DNA of 60,316 bases, from assembly GCA_026260175.1 (NCBI GenBank), contig JAKCWW010000941.1, positions 25,850-86,165 of the forward strand, read 5' to 3'. The stretch comes from Reticulitermes lucifugus (taxonomy: Eukaryota; Arthropoda; Insecta; Blattodea; Rhinotermitidae). The first letter of the stretch is position 1; every line of letters begins with the position of its first letter. A program made the position numbers and the translations under genes. The notes below the pieces were generated by a model that was not told the DNA's origin, did no database searches, and saw nothing but the letters and a program-made list of their open reading frames with translations. Of this stretch, positions 34,801 to 43,465 are shown in pieces.

Positions 34801-37249
34801 AGAATAAATAAATAGGCAAATTATTAGCTGACACATGCCTGTAGTTCTCATACATTTGCAGCACTATAGTAATAAAAGACACAACCATGCCAGTCACATT
34901 ATTGTTTCACAAGTAATCTAGATTGGTATGAATATAAAAAGCAATAATTCAAAATTATTCAAGATTGTTATGTAGCTTATTACTATCATGCCGTTCTCAG
35001 TGGCTGTGCGGTCTAAGGCGTGGTCTGCGGCCGTTCGCTTGCTGGGATTGTGGGTTCGAATCCTGCTGGGGGCACAGATGTCTGTCTCTTGTGAGTGTTG
35101 TGTGTTGTCAGGTAGAGGTCTCTGCGACAAGCTGGTCCCTTGTCCAGAGACGTCCTACCGAGTGTGCATGTCTAAAGTGTGTGATTGTGGTAAAGCCTCG
35201 AAACATGAGGCGGCCTTGGCCCCCAAGGGGCTGTCAAGCCATTGGGGGGGGGGGATACTACCATACTTGAAGCATAAATGTGGTTTATTTTTAAAGCAAT
35301 CAAGAACCCTACAAGAAGAGACGCAAATATACAGCTGAGAGAGAACAAGGGCCCATAAATAACGAAGTGAGGTGGTTTATTGTGCTCAGGAAATGAGTGT
35401 TATATGTCTTGTCTTTTGGAACTGGCTGTGGTAAGAGGTTCTTCTATTCTCAGACATCAAACAGCCAAATTTTTACCATACTAGGTTTTCCTTTCACACC
35501 AGTATATACCACCGCCCAACACTTACCAAGTGGAGACCATTTTACACACGTTGCTGCACGATTGATACGAAGCAGAACCAATGTCGGTTTCCATTTTCCA
35601 TCATCTCCTCGAGTCCACACATAAGCATTACGATCCTGAAATAAGATACATTTCTGAAAATTCTGCAAATTTCTGAATGGACACTATTCCAGGAATATTT
35701 CATGAAAAAGCCCCAAAATGTATCATTATTGCAAAATGTGATATGTTCTGTAATTTAAACTTAAAATATTGTGCCTAATTACAATGTTCCTACAATACTA
35801 AAATTATAATTATTTTGGTCAATGATTTCACAAAAACCTTATCTACTACAGGACTTGAACATGATGTTAATCTGGTATGCTTATACTTACTACAGCACAG
35901 GTAACAATTCGATTAGTCTTTGGTGCCCAGTCAATACCCGTAACACGTAAGTCATGTTGGTTAAGAACATCCACGAGTTTCCAATCACTATCAGCTCGCT
36001 GATAAATGTGGACTTCATGGTTATTAGGTGATAAAGCAACTTCTGGAAAGATATAAATAAATGTATGAACCTTCAATACTGTAATCAATATGAACAAGGT
36101 TACTAACTTCAAAAGTTAGGATACTGCCAAGAAATACATTTACCTCTCTCTGTTTTAAAATTCTTAATAATTAGTACAGATATCAGTTTGAAAACCTGGG
36201 CTAAGGTAGAGACCACCACCTATATTTAAAATACTATTCCAGTTGTCCAAAAAAACTTGTCCGGACAGCTGGTCTCCATACACAAATATGAGCCAAGCAC
36301 CTGTCAAATATGAAGCAGGAGTCCAGTCAACTACTTTATGTGGTAGCCAGTATCACAGTATTCTTGTAGGAATACATAAATGCCTAGCAACCTGAATGTA
36401 TAACTAAACACACCTAACCTTCTGTAGCTAAATCAATCAGAACAACATAGCTTAACCACAGCAGAATTCTTCAATAGCTGAAAATTTTCATCTGTAACCC
36501 AATATTTGTCAAAGTTATGAACTACTGTTATTTCAAAGTAAAACTGGCACACATGACACATTACACAATTCTCCCAGGTAAATCTGGCTAGGTGACATAC
36601 TACTTGCTACAGAAAGACAATACATAGTGCATGAATGGTTAACCTCATACTGAAATTGTTAATCATTTAATAAATCAACATTGAGAAGTTAAAGCTTTAA
36701 ATTTAACAATACATTCTGCCCCACAAAAAGCATAATTCATCAAATCTCTCATGCAGGGTCAATTTAAGACATTTCTGAGGCCAATGCAAAAATACATTTG
36801 GGGACCCTACACACAGTCCTGAACTGGCAACGAAGATAGTACTTGCATACAAAATGTGTTTCATAAAAAAAAATATGAAACACAACACAATCACCTTTTC
36901 CCCCCTCAAGGGGGACCGCGTGATGCCGCATACATTGCAGTAGCCTCAAACCGGACCTGCTCTCATGACATGCCACGCATATTTCATGCACGTTATATGC
37001 CTAAGTGTTCTGACAGTCTTACTTCAAATCATTGCCATGTTTCTACGTTATATGCCTAGGTGTTATGACAGTCTTCATATCATTGCCATGTTTCTCCGAT
37101 TCCTTTCATCACGATGCCACTTTAATATTTCTCTTCCCAAACTACAACATAAGTGCACATGCTAAACCTTGGTGTTACTTACGAGTTCGATCTCTGTTCC
37201 ATGCGTGACAAGTGATTGGGTTTACGCCAAAACTATGTGTCTCTGCCAT
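28857..37249 (-). CDS. ARPC1: Arp2/3 complex subunit 1 (ARPC1, p41-Arc), complete, 9 coding exons
   Basis: Coding exons (minus): 37249-37183, 36042-35891, 35635-35527, 34793-34621, 34291-34174, 32878-32700, 30544-30441, 29227-29047, 28895-28857. All are GT-AG and in frame, giving 373 residues (human ARPC1A 370). ARPC1 is the WD40 beta-propeller subunit of the Arp2/3 complex, which nucleates branched actin filaments in the cytoplasm. Landmarks: '[12 protein letters not shown]', '[13 protein letters not shown]', '[14 protein letters not shown]', 'DRNAYVW', '[15 protein letters not shown]', '[20 protein letters not shown]', '[19 protein letters not shown]', '[10 protein letters not shown]', 'GHSCCPMLY' and the short last exon '[12 protein letters not shown]'. 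That last exon is only 39 nt and was located by matching the family C-terminus. A 5' non-coding exon is likely: a donor AAG|GTAAGG at 37394 and an acceptor just before the ATG (37254 or 37251). Introns 5 and 6 carry Penelope-type inverted repeats. Confidence 0.97.
29785..30010 (-). mobile_element. SINE family A, decayed, in ARPC1 intron 7
   Basis: It keeps the family A order: 'gatgtagttccagatattca', 'ccctcaggaaaagaggcccc', 'tgtgggccaacacagccagt', 'gaagagagaaatctgttgcc'. It is CpG-depleted compared with the copies left of 19 kb. Confidence 0.6.
30195..30350. mobile_element. Foldback element in ARPC1 intron 7
   Basis: The left arm 'agggtgtgaagctgtttagt' and 'ttgatagatcgatatgaatg' pairs with the right arm 'acctatccatcaaactacat' and 'gatgtcacatcccaga'. 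The centre pairs 'tgcctccctcttctt' with 'aagaagatggaggca'. Confidence 0.7.
31706..31852. repeat. Inverted pair of hammerhead-like motifs, ARPC1 intron 6
   Basis: The minus copy at 31706-31750 and plus copy at 31808-31852 are near-perfect inverted copies about 57 bp apart. The plus copy reads TACCC, CTGATGA, T, GGCC, loop, GGCC, GAAAC, ATACGTA, GGGTA. TACCC pairs with GGGTA (stem I), GGCC with GGCC (stem II), and TACGTA is self-complementary. The hammerhead core is intact in both copies, apart from an extra U after CUGAUGA that is shared by most copies in the window. Confidence 0.75.
31867..32295. repeat. 187-bp-arm palindrome, ARPC1 intron 6
   Basis: The left arm 31867-32053 and right arm 32109-32295 are nearly identical inverted copies around a 55-nt centre. 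The arms begin 'gttcagtcaattgctatatg' on the left and end with its complement on the right. The centre holds eroded hammerhead-like cores on both sides, e.g. the complement of 'gctcgtcatcttcag' gives CTGAAGATGACGAGC before TAAAAC. It continues from the pair at 31706-31852. Confidence 0.85.
32324..32368 (+). ncRNA. Hammerhead-like motif, well preserved
   Basis: CCCC, CTGAAGA, T, GGTCT, loop, AGACC, GAAAC, ATACGTA, GGGG. Stem I (CCCC/GGGG), stem II (5 bp) and the GAAA core are intact. The triplet before the expected cut is GTA, which satisfies NUH. 'aatttaataaactataaaat' follows, as after the other copies. Confidence 0.65.
33487..33686. repeat. Outward pair of hammerhead-like motifs, ARPC1 intron 5
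   Basis: The minus copy at 33487-33530 (complement reads CTGAGGA, T, GGGGAC, loop, GTCCCC, GAAAC, GTTGTA) and plus copy at 33647-33686 (CTGAAGA, T, GGCT, loop, AGCC, GAAAC, ATGTCG) are about 117 bp apart, inverted and pointing outward. Stem II is good in both. Stem I is weak in the plus copy. The two motifs belong to different subtypes. Confidence 0.65.
34985..35265 (+). mobile_element. SINE family B, recent-looking, in ARPC1 intron 3
   Basis: A-box 'gtggctgtgcggtctaaggc' and a perfect B-box 'ggttcgaatcc', then a body matching 8105-8400 ('caggtagaggtctctgcgac', 'cagagacgtcctaccg', 'aagcctcgaaacatgag'). It ends in a G-run. It retains CpGs in a CpG-poor setting, suggesting recent insertion. 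The two plus-strand frames of about 100 codons here are SINE by-products. Confidence 0.8.
36985..37100. repeat. Two-copy tandem duplication, ARPC1 intron 1
   Basis: A unit of about 55 bp starting 'gttatatgcctaagtgttct' and ending 'cattgccatgtttctac' is repeated with a few changes and a small deletion. Confidence 0.75.
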
Positions 37250-37795
37250 TCTGCTATTCAGAAATAAAGTCATAATCAATTTAAGCGGTAACGCCCAACT
37301 GAATCAGTTTGTTCAGCGACAACAATAAACAAAATGAAGTATCCTTACAACAGGCAAATTTCTAAATAATTGAAACGTCTAATACAGCCTTACCTTATTT
37401 ATAAGAGGAAAATCGTGGACTCTGGTCCGTCTACACAACTTTTCCTTTACGTTAAAGAGCAATCACCTACACACCTTCCGCTTCCCAACTTGTGCCAGGC
37501 AGTATCGCTGCACACTTGATTACGTCGTACACAGAGCCATACCCTCTTCCAATCTGTGCCCTCTTCATATACGCTTCAGTAACACTACATCATTGTTGGG
37601 TAAATTTTGAACTGGTGCATTGGCGACATCATTACCGCCACAAAATTAGAAACATACCACCAACTTAACAGGCTTCGACCGTAAACAAAGCGTCGGTGTT
37701 AGCACCCGTACTCTTTACTAACGTACTTTCGGTTTGGTGTTATTGAGACTTTTTCTGGGATCGTTCGTAGTGGTGAAGAAGGTGAGAGGAGAGAA
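37250..37795. promoter_or_regulatory. Divergent promoter region, ARPC1 / PDCL
   Basis: 546 bp between the two start codons, CpG-rich relative to both flanks ('tacgtcgtacacagagcc', 'caggcttcgaccgtaaac', 'gtactttcggtttggt'). It includes the probable 5' non-coding exon of ARPC1, ending at 37394. No TATA box is obvious. Confidence 0.65.
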
Positions 37796-38662
37796 ATGAC
37801 GACATTGGAGGATAAATTGTTGGGGGAGAAGGCCCATTGTTACTGCAGTAGTAGCGAGAGTGAAGGGGAGAAGTCGGATGATGATAGTGGTAATGAAATA
37901 CAAACTTCTTCAGTGATAAAAGATGTAGATGCAGTTCGTCATCCTGATCCCTATAAATGGGAGGGATCGTCCACAAACACAGGCCCTAAAGGTGTAATGA
38001 AAGACTGGCAAAGGTTTAAGCAACTAGAAACTGAGAAAAGGTCTGAACAGGAAAAAGAAAGGCAGGCTTTGATCCAGAAGCTGTCTTTAACGTGTAAGTC
38101 TGCACTGGAAGAAGAGAGGGAGAAAAATGCAGATGTAGACTCTGAGATGGCAGAATTGTTGTCAGATGAATTCTTGCTGCAGTTTCAAAAGCAGAGAATG
38201 GAAGAGATGATGGCTAAGTTGGCCACTCTCCCAAGATTTGGAAAGGTTGTAAACATTAAAGATGGACAAGAGTTCCTTGATGCAATCGACAAAGAAGATA
38301 AAGCTGTGACAATTGTAGTACACATATATGAAGAAAGTGTACCAGGTTGTGAAGCAATGAATGGGAGTCTGATTTCTCTGAGTCAGGATTATCAGCAGGT
38401 GAAATTCTGCAAGATGATTGGATCAGTTGCAGGAGTAAGTAAACGTTTTAAAATAAGTGGAGTACCAGCTCTTCTGGTGTACAAGGCAGGACAGTTGGTT
38501 GGAAATTTTGTTCGTGTCAGTGAAGAACTGGGAAATGACTTTTTTTCTGAAGATGTGGAAAGTTTTCTCTTGCAACATGGCATGCTGCCAGATAAGACTT
38601 GTGTGCCATCAATTATTAAGTCGCAGAATGATGCTGATGATAGTGATCTCAGCCTTGAATGA
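37796..38662 (+). CDS. PDCL: Phosducin-like protein 1 (PDCL), intronless
   Basis: A single uninterrupted frame of 288 residues beginning 'MTTLEDKLLGEK', which matches the PDCL N-terminus. PDCL is a cytosolic co-chaperone that works with the CCT chaperonin to fold G-protein beta subunits and assemble G-beta-gamma dimers. The acidic serine cluster at residues 18-32 ('CSSSESEGEKSDDD') corresponds to the CK2-phosphorylated segment of mammals. 'NTGPKGVMKDWQRFKQLE' (61-78) is the G-beta-binding helix. A thioredoxin-like domain follows from about residue 145 to 265 ('VVHIYEESVPGCEAMNGSLI', 'VKFCKMIGSVAGVSKRF', 'VPALLVYKAGQLVGNFVRV'), and the acidic tail ends 'DSDLSLE'. The start codon context is gagaaATGA. 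The 3' UTR may be long: the stretch to the right is repeat debris with AATAAA candidates only far away (about 40366 and 41214). Confidence 0.96.
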   Translation: MTTLEDKLLGEKAHCYCSSSESEGEKSDDDSGNEIQTSSVIKDVDAVRHPDPYKWEGSSTNTGPKGVMKDWQRFKQLETEKRSEQEKERQALIQKLSLTCKSALEEEREKNADVDSEMAELLSDEFLLQFQKQRMEEMMAKLATLPRFGKVVNIKDGQEFLDAIDKEDKAVTIVVHIYEESVPGCEAMNGSLISLSQDYQQVKFCKMIGSVAGVSKRFKISGVPALLVYKAGQLVGNFVRVSEELGNDFFSEDVESFLLQHGMLPDKTCVPSIIKSQNDADDSDLSLE

Positions 38663-39542
38663 CAATAGTTTTTATTGTGAGGGCAAATGTGGATAGAAAA
38701 GTGATGACTGTTTTGCTTTATTTAATATTTTCAGTGTTTATATCCACTGCCATTGAGGTATTTGATTGTCTTCTCTGTGAACAAACCATCCAAACTCATA
38801 TATAAGTATGTGGCAGATCTTTAGAAATTGAGTGTGATATGGTGTAATTGAGATGGTTACAAGAGAAACGCCTTTTAGCTTTAGACTTCATCCCAATTTG
38901 AATTGTATCTTAGTGACAGACCAGGTATATTAAAATTCATTCTTGCCAGAATTGTCGTTGTAGTCATTCTCAGACACTTTGTATTTAGTTTACTTCAATG
39001 CTGTATTTGATTTTCAATTTGTCATAGTAGCCCTGATGGCAGTGTTGTCTGCTTAGATTACAGTTTCAAATTGGGTATGGAGTGTGTATGGTATGTTTGA
39101 AATGTCTTTATTATCTCAGATTTATTAGCCCTAGCAAGTGTGTGTGAATGTACTAGGTTGGAGTCCATATTAAAATTCTATAATATTTTCTTGGTGAAAC
39201 CTTGTTTAAGCTACAGTATTTTTGTTATATGACACTGTAAGTCTGTCATAGGCCTGAACTAGTATAAGCATACTTGCTGTTACAAGCATGATCACAACAT
39301 CATAATTTGAAAACAGAAGCTGCATAATGATGAATGAAATCTTCATCTTTCAGAAACTTCCTCTGTTTTGTGATGTTAATAACTCGAGAAGACATAACTT
39401 GATTTCCAAAATTATATTTTAACATCCTTTTTAAGCAACCTCTTGTAGAAAAATTGTAACTTGAAGTTATATTTTTTATGGTAGATAATTTTCTTTTTTG
39501 ATTCATTTGCTTGGATTGACATTGAGAGCAGTTTTATAGAAT

Positions 39543-39705
39543 ATGATGTCTTGTAGTTTGATAAGCAGGTGCCAACATTGCAGGTTAATGTGCTGCCCCA
39601 TTGTTTAGGGTACTTCTTGTGCCATTTAGATGGAGGTAATTGGTTCCTCTGAAATGTTAATACCTATCCACCAAATTGTGCAGTGTCTTATTTCAGAAGA
39701 CTATA
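39543..39705. mobile_element. Foldback element, decayed
   Basis: The left arm 'gatgtcttgtagtttgataa' and the right arm 'cctatccaccaaattgtgca' with 'gtgtcttatttcagaagact' match the family ends. The centre has 'gatggaggtaattggttcct'. Confidence 0.6.
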
Positions 39706-40307
39706 ATCTTTATATTTACAAATACCAGACCTTCAGATCTCATTCATTAGCATTGTATTGCTACAGCCATGTCATTGACTTGCATAGGTGTAAAGGAATG
39801 TCAGTATATACTTGGCTGTCTGTAAGTAGAATGCGATACAGTCTATCTTAGCATCTTTCATTTCTGAGTTTTTACAGTGAACTTGAGCCTTATTAAGATA
39901 TAAATTTGTTATTAATTTGGAGGTGTATACAAAGTGCCCATATTTCTTGTATAAGTGGTGAATTTTCTATAGATCTTCTGCTTTTAATGACTAGAATTTT
40001 TCTAAACTAAGTTTGTTCACTGGTTCTCACTCTACACAGGTGAATTAACAGAAACAAGGAGCAAACATAAAAAATATTTGCATGAAACATGTTGATACTT
40101 AAGTCATTTTTTTTAAGATTTAAATTGTATTTCTGGATACCTGACATATTTCTGAAGTTATAGTAAGAAAAATTAGTGTATGTAATTTAGCATGGTTTGA
40201 GTTCCATGTAACAAAACTGTTATTTTAAGATGACACATCCCCATTGTGTTTTATTTGCAGATATATTTTCTCAAAATCGGTCTACACAACGTATAAGATA
40301 GGATAAA

Positions 40308-40350
40308 ACAGGCAACATGTTTCAGCTGATTAAGCCATCATCAGGCCTTT
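40308..40350 (-). ncRNA. Hammerhead-like motif, well preserved
   Basis: The minus-strand reading is AAGGC, CTGATGA, T, GGCT, loop, AGCT, GAAAC, ATGTT, GCCTGT. AGGC pairs with GCCT (stem I), and stem II and the GAAA core are intact. The triplet before the expected cut is GTT, which fits NUH. This is a single copy, not paired. Confidence 0.65.
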
Positions 40351-41579
40351 TTGACAACAATAAAAAGATACTAATACTGCCATAGGCATGAGATTTCCAC
40401 CTTTGGAGTATAATAATACATTGTAAATATATTCAAAGAAATTTTCGTAAAAAAGTTTTTACACAAGAAGCCTTCATAATAAAGTGTGTGAAGCATAACT
40501 TGGAAGGTAAAAATGTTATTTGATTTTGTGCTTGTAGGCAGAGACATTTATAATATGGCAAGTATGTTACTGGATCATGATAGAGTCACAAGGAAAATAT
40601 GTATATAAGCAATGGAATTATGCTTCATATAGGTGTCGTAAAGTATGATGTTGTCCACTCCCATGACTCGAATGTTATAGATTTTGTGGAGGTTTATTAA
40701 GTGTCCTGTAGGTTTCTTGTTTTGGTTTTATGTATTTTTCAAGGATGTTCAGAAAATAATCACTTAGTATTTGGTGTATTACAACAGTTTAGTTGGAATT
40801 TATTGTGACATTACGTTGAGTTCAGTATATGTCTTGGTTTGTGTGAGGGTGAAAATTTTGATTTACAGTTGGAAAATGAACTTTTTGTGAGATGTTTTGT
40901 CCACTGTGTTCCATTATAATAATTTGTTATCCAGATTAAATTGTATTATACAGAGAATTGTATTTACTTTAACATGGACTTCAGGTGGTCATGTTTATAG
41001 TGTTGAGTAAAATATATTTTTTTCATTTAAATCATTTAAAATGAAGTACATATTACATTATATATTGTAGTATATTATACTATATTATAAGTCATAATTA
41101 GAGTATTTGATTTGTCAGCAGTGGAGTTAATTGAACTTATGTAGTTTGTGTTTAAGAAAAAATATTTCTCAGGTTTAATATTGGGTCTTCTGTTTTTTAA
41201 TGTATGTAACAACCCAATAAATCCCACATCTGTTTTTCCATAAATTTTATGATGTATAAAATGTAATTTGTATTTGGTTTTTATATCCAGAATTCATTCT
41301 GTTCATATTGTTTGGGTTATTCACATGGATAGAGAATGTTTTTAGTTTCAATTCATGATGGTTATGTGGTTTAAGAGCAGTTATCATATATTTCATGTTA
41401 TCAAAATAGGCATTGAAAAGGATCAGAGTAACCGCTGATTGAAATGGGCATGTGTTGTAGTCTGGTGCAATATTTGTGACATAAATCTGTACAAGAAGCA
41501 CAGTTGAGAGCAGACTAAAAGCACACTGGAGGTCATTAATAACGTGTCGTGCTGAACATTTTTTTGCAACTTATGTAAT

Positions 41580-42690
41580 TCAGTATGATGCAAACCATGT
41601 ATGTTCATCATATACAAAGTGAATGAAAAATGCACGGCCAAGTGTACAGAAGGTGAATCGACACCACACTATGAGGAAAAAAATATTACATGAGATCAGC
41701 CTTCTGAAGCATGGTTTCTGAGTTACAGCCTCCTGACGATTAAAGAAAATGTTCAAAGTGTCCACCTTCAGCTTCAACACATGATATTGCATATCTGAAC
41801 AGTGATTGCCTGACTCACTGGAAGATTCTAGGTGTCATACAAATAATCTTCAACTCCATTCTGTATTCACTGTTGCAAGTCCTGGATGTCACTGCTTCTG
41901 TAGCATAACAGTAGACTTCAGATGTCCCCAGAGATAAAAATCTAAGTGATTTAAATAAAGGGAAGGAGCAGGCCATATTGTTGGTCCACCTTGTCCTTGA
42001 TCCATAAACACGTTCAGAAACTCCCGAACTGCAGTAAGAAACTTTGATGGAGCACTATCATGCATGAACCACATATCATGGTTCTCCAACCTTTTTATGG
42101 CAAAGGGCCACACCCGTTATTGTAGGCTGGTCCGCAGGCTGCACGTGGAAGAATAACAATAAGTGGTAAACGTAACTGCCTAAATTATTGTGAAATTTTT
42201 ATAGTATATACACAGTTTACAAATATGGCTGCAAGCCGTGGGTTGGAGACTCATACCATATATGAATCCTAGTCTGCAGATCCACATCTTACAGCAGTTC
42301 TGGAAGGAATGTTTGTAGGAAATTGTGGTACACAGCCCCAGTGAGAATTGGTGGAAGGAAGTAGGGTCCCAGAACAGCAGAAAGGAAGCACAGACTGCAA
42401 GTCACAACCTGTGACTTGATGGTTTGTGCTTCACAATGGAATGTCACTGATAAAGGGTCCCAGAAGTCTATCTCCTGCAATGACTACATGGAAACTCAAG
42501 GTGGATACTTTGAGCACTTTTTTTAATTTTCAGGAGGCTGTAACTTGGAAAACATTCTTCAGAAGGTCTATGTTCATATATGAGTTTTCTTTCTTGTATT
42601 GTGGTGTAGATTCATCTACTGTACATTTGGCCATGCATTTTTCGTTTGCCCTGTGTAAGACTGCTCAGAAGACCTGGGTGTAGATGGGAG
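41580..42690 (-). mobile_element. Decayed DNA transposon with ~200-bp inverted ends and transposase remnants
   Basis: 41590-41790 and 42495-42690 are diverged inverted copies of each other (both contain the run around 'aaaaatgcacggccaagtgt' and 'acagcctcctgaaaa'-like text). Between them, minus-strand frames keep pieces typical of a mariner-type DDE transposase: 'GPYFLPPILTGAVYHNFLQT' (within 42289-42480), then 'MHDSAPSKFLTAVREFLN' and 'LNHLDFYLWGHLKS' (41889-42113). A 'gttctccaacctttttatgg' block at about 42080-42130 looks like a further insertion. Stops and frameshifts make it inactive. Confidence 0.7.
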
Positions 42691-42890
42691 GATAACATTA
42701 AAATGTAATATAGAACTGGGATGGAATGTCATGGATTAGGTTTATTTCATTCAGGGTAGGGACAAGTTGTGAGCTTTTGTGAAATCAGTAATAAACTTCT
42801 GAGTTCCATAAAATGCAGGAAATTTTTTGACTAGATGAAAAATTACTTGCCTCTCAAGACAGGCTTTATTCCATGGAGTTAAATGCATTA
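42650..42890 (+). mobile_element. LINE 3' end fragment
   Basis: 'RPGCRWEDNIKM' is followed by stops and then the LINE 3' tail ('gagttccataaaatgcagga', 'ctttattccatggagttaaa'). It abuts the right end of the long-TIR transposon. Confidence 0.65.
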
Positions 42891-43242
42891 TACATGATAG
42901 AGCTTTAGCAATAGATGCAGCAGCTGTGGCCCTACAATAAGATTTAAGGGTGGAAATTTAAGCTGGCTGCAGGAAATGATGTGAGTTGTGTAAGGGATTA
43001 AAATAACTATATGTTGTTCTGCCTGTGATAGGTAAATCATTTGGCTATGGGGTAGGCCCATGCGATGAGTAAAGGTACAGTATAGATTTATGTTGGATTA
43101 CCAGGGTTGTTTTGTAAAAAGGATTTTTCTTTATTTCACTGCCTTGTTCTGTTGTGTTAAAAGACTGTCATTACATATTTTCCCTGTATCTGAGTAGCCC
43201 TGATATGTTGGTTTCAAAAGACACATCGTGGGTGATTGCGGA

Positions 43243-43288
43243 CTAGATAATCTGTGATTGAGGAACACCTCTAGCACAGATTATCTAG
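43243..43288. repeat. Perfect 14-bp hairpin upstream of UBA2
   Basis: 'ctagataatctgtg' at 43243-43256 is exactly complementary to 43275-43288, with an 18-nt loop. It lies about 180 bp before the UBA2 start codon. Confidence 0.8.
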
Positions 43289-43299
43289 TATACCTCTAG

Positions 43300-43465
43300 T
43301 ATCAATCAGGTCTGTGTGGCGGTGAGACTTTCGTTGGGGAAATGCCCGATTCGAACAAGGGTCGGGGATCGTAAACGGGAAATTCAATCCCATGGATAAG
43401 AGCTGTTTAGATTGGCGACTCGTGCCGTCACCGTGTTATCCGTGTTTGTTGTGTAACGCCGTAAA
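43300..43465 (+). promoter_or_regulatory. UBA2 promoter / 5' UTR region
   Basis: CpG-rich compared with the flanks ('tgcccgattcgaac', 'ggtcggggatcgtaaacggg', 'ggcgactcgtgccgtcaccg'). No TATA box is seen. The CpG density continues through exon 1 to about 43.9 kb. Confidence 0.5.

Larger units (their letters stand above)
38663..41570. other. PDCL 3' flank, no gene seen
   Basis: T-rich, strongly CpG-depleted sequence without protein-like frames. It contains a foldback element (39543-39705) and a hammerhead-like motif (40308-40350), given separately. It could be a long 3' UTR plus intergenic spacer. Confidence 0.45.

Noticed and set aside
35867-36112. Reading the ARPC1 exon 2 frame past 35891
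   Set aside because: After 'VTCAV' a consensus GTAAGT donor follows, and exon 3 continues exactly with 'DRNAYVW'.
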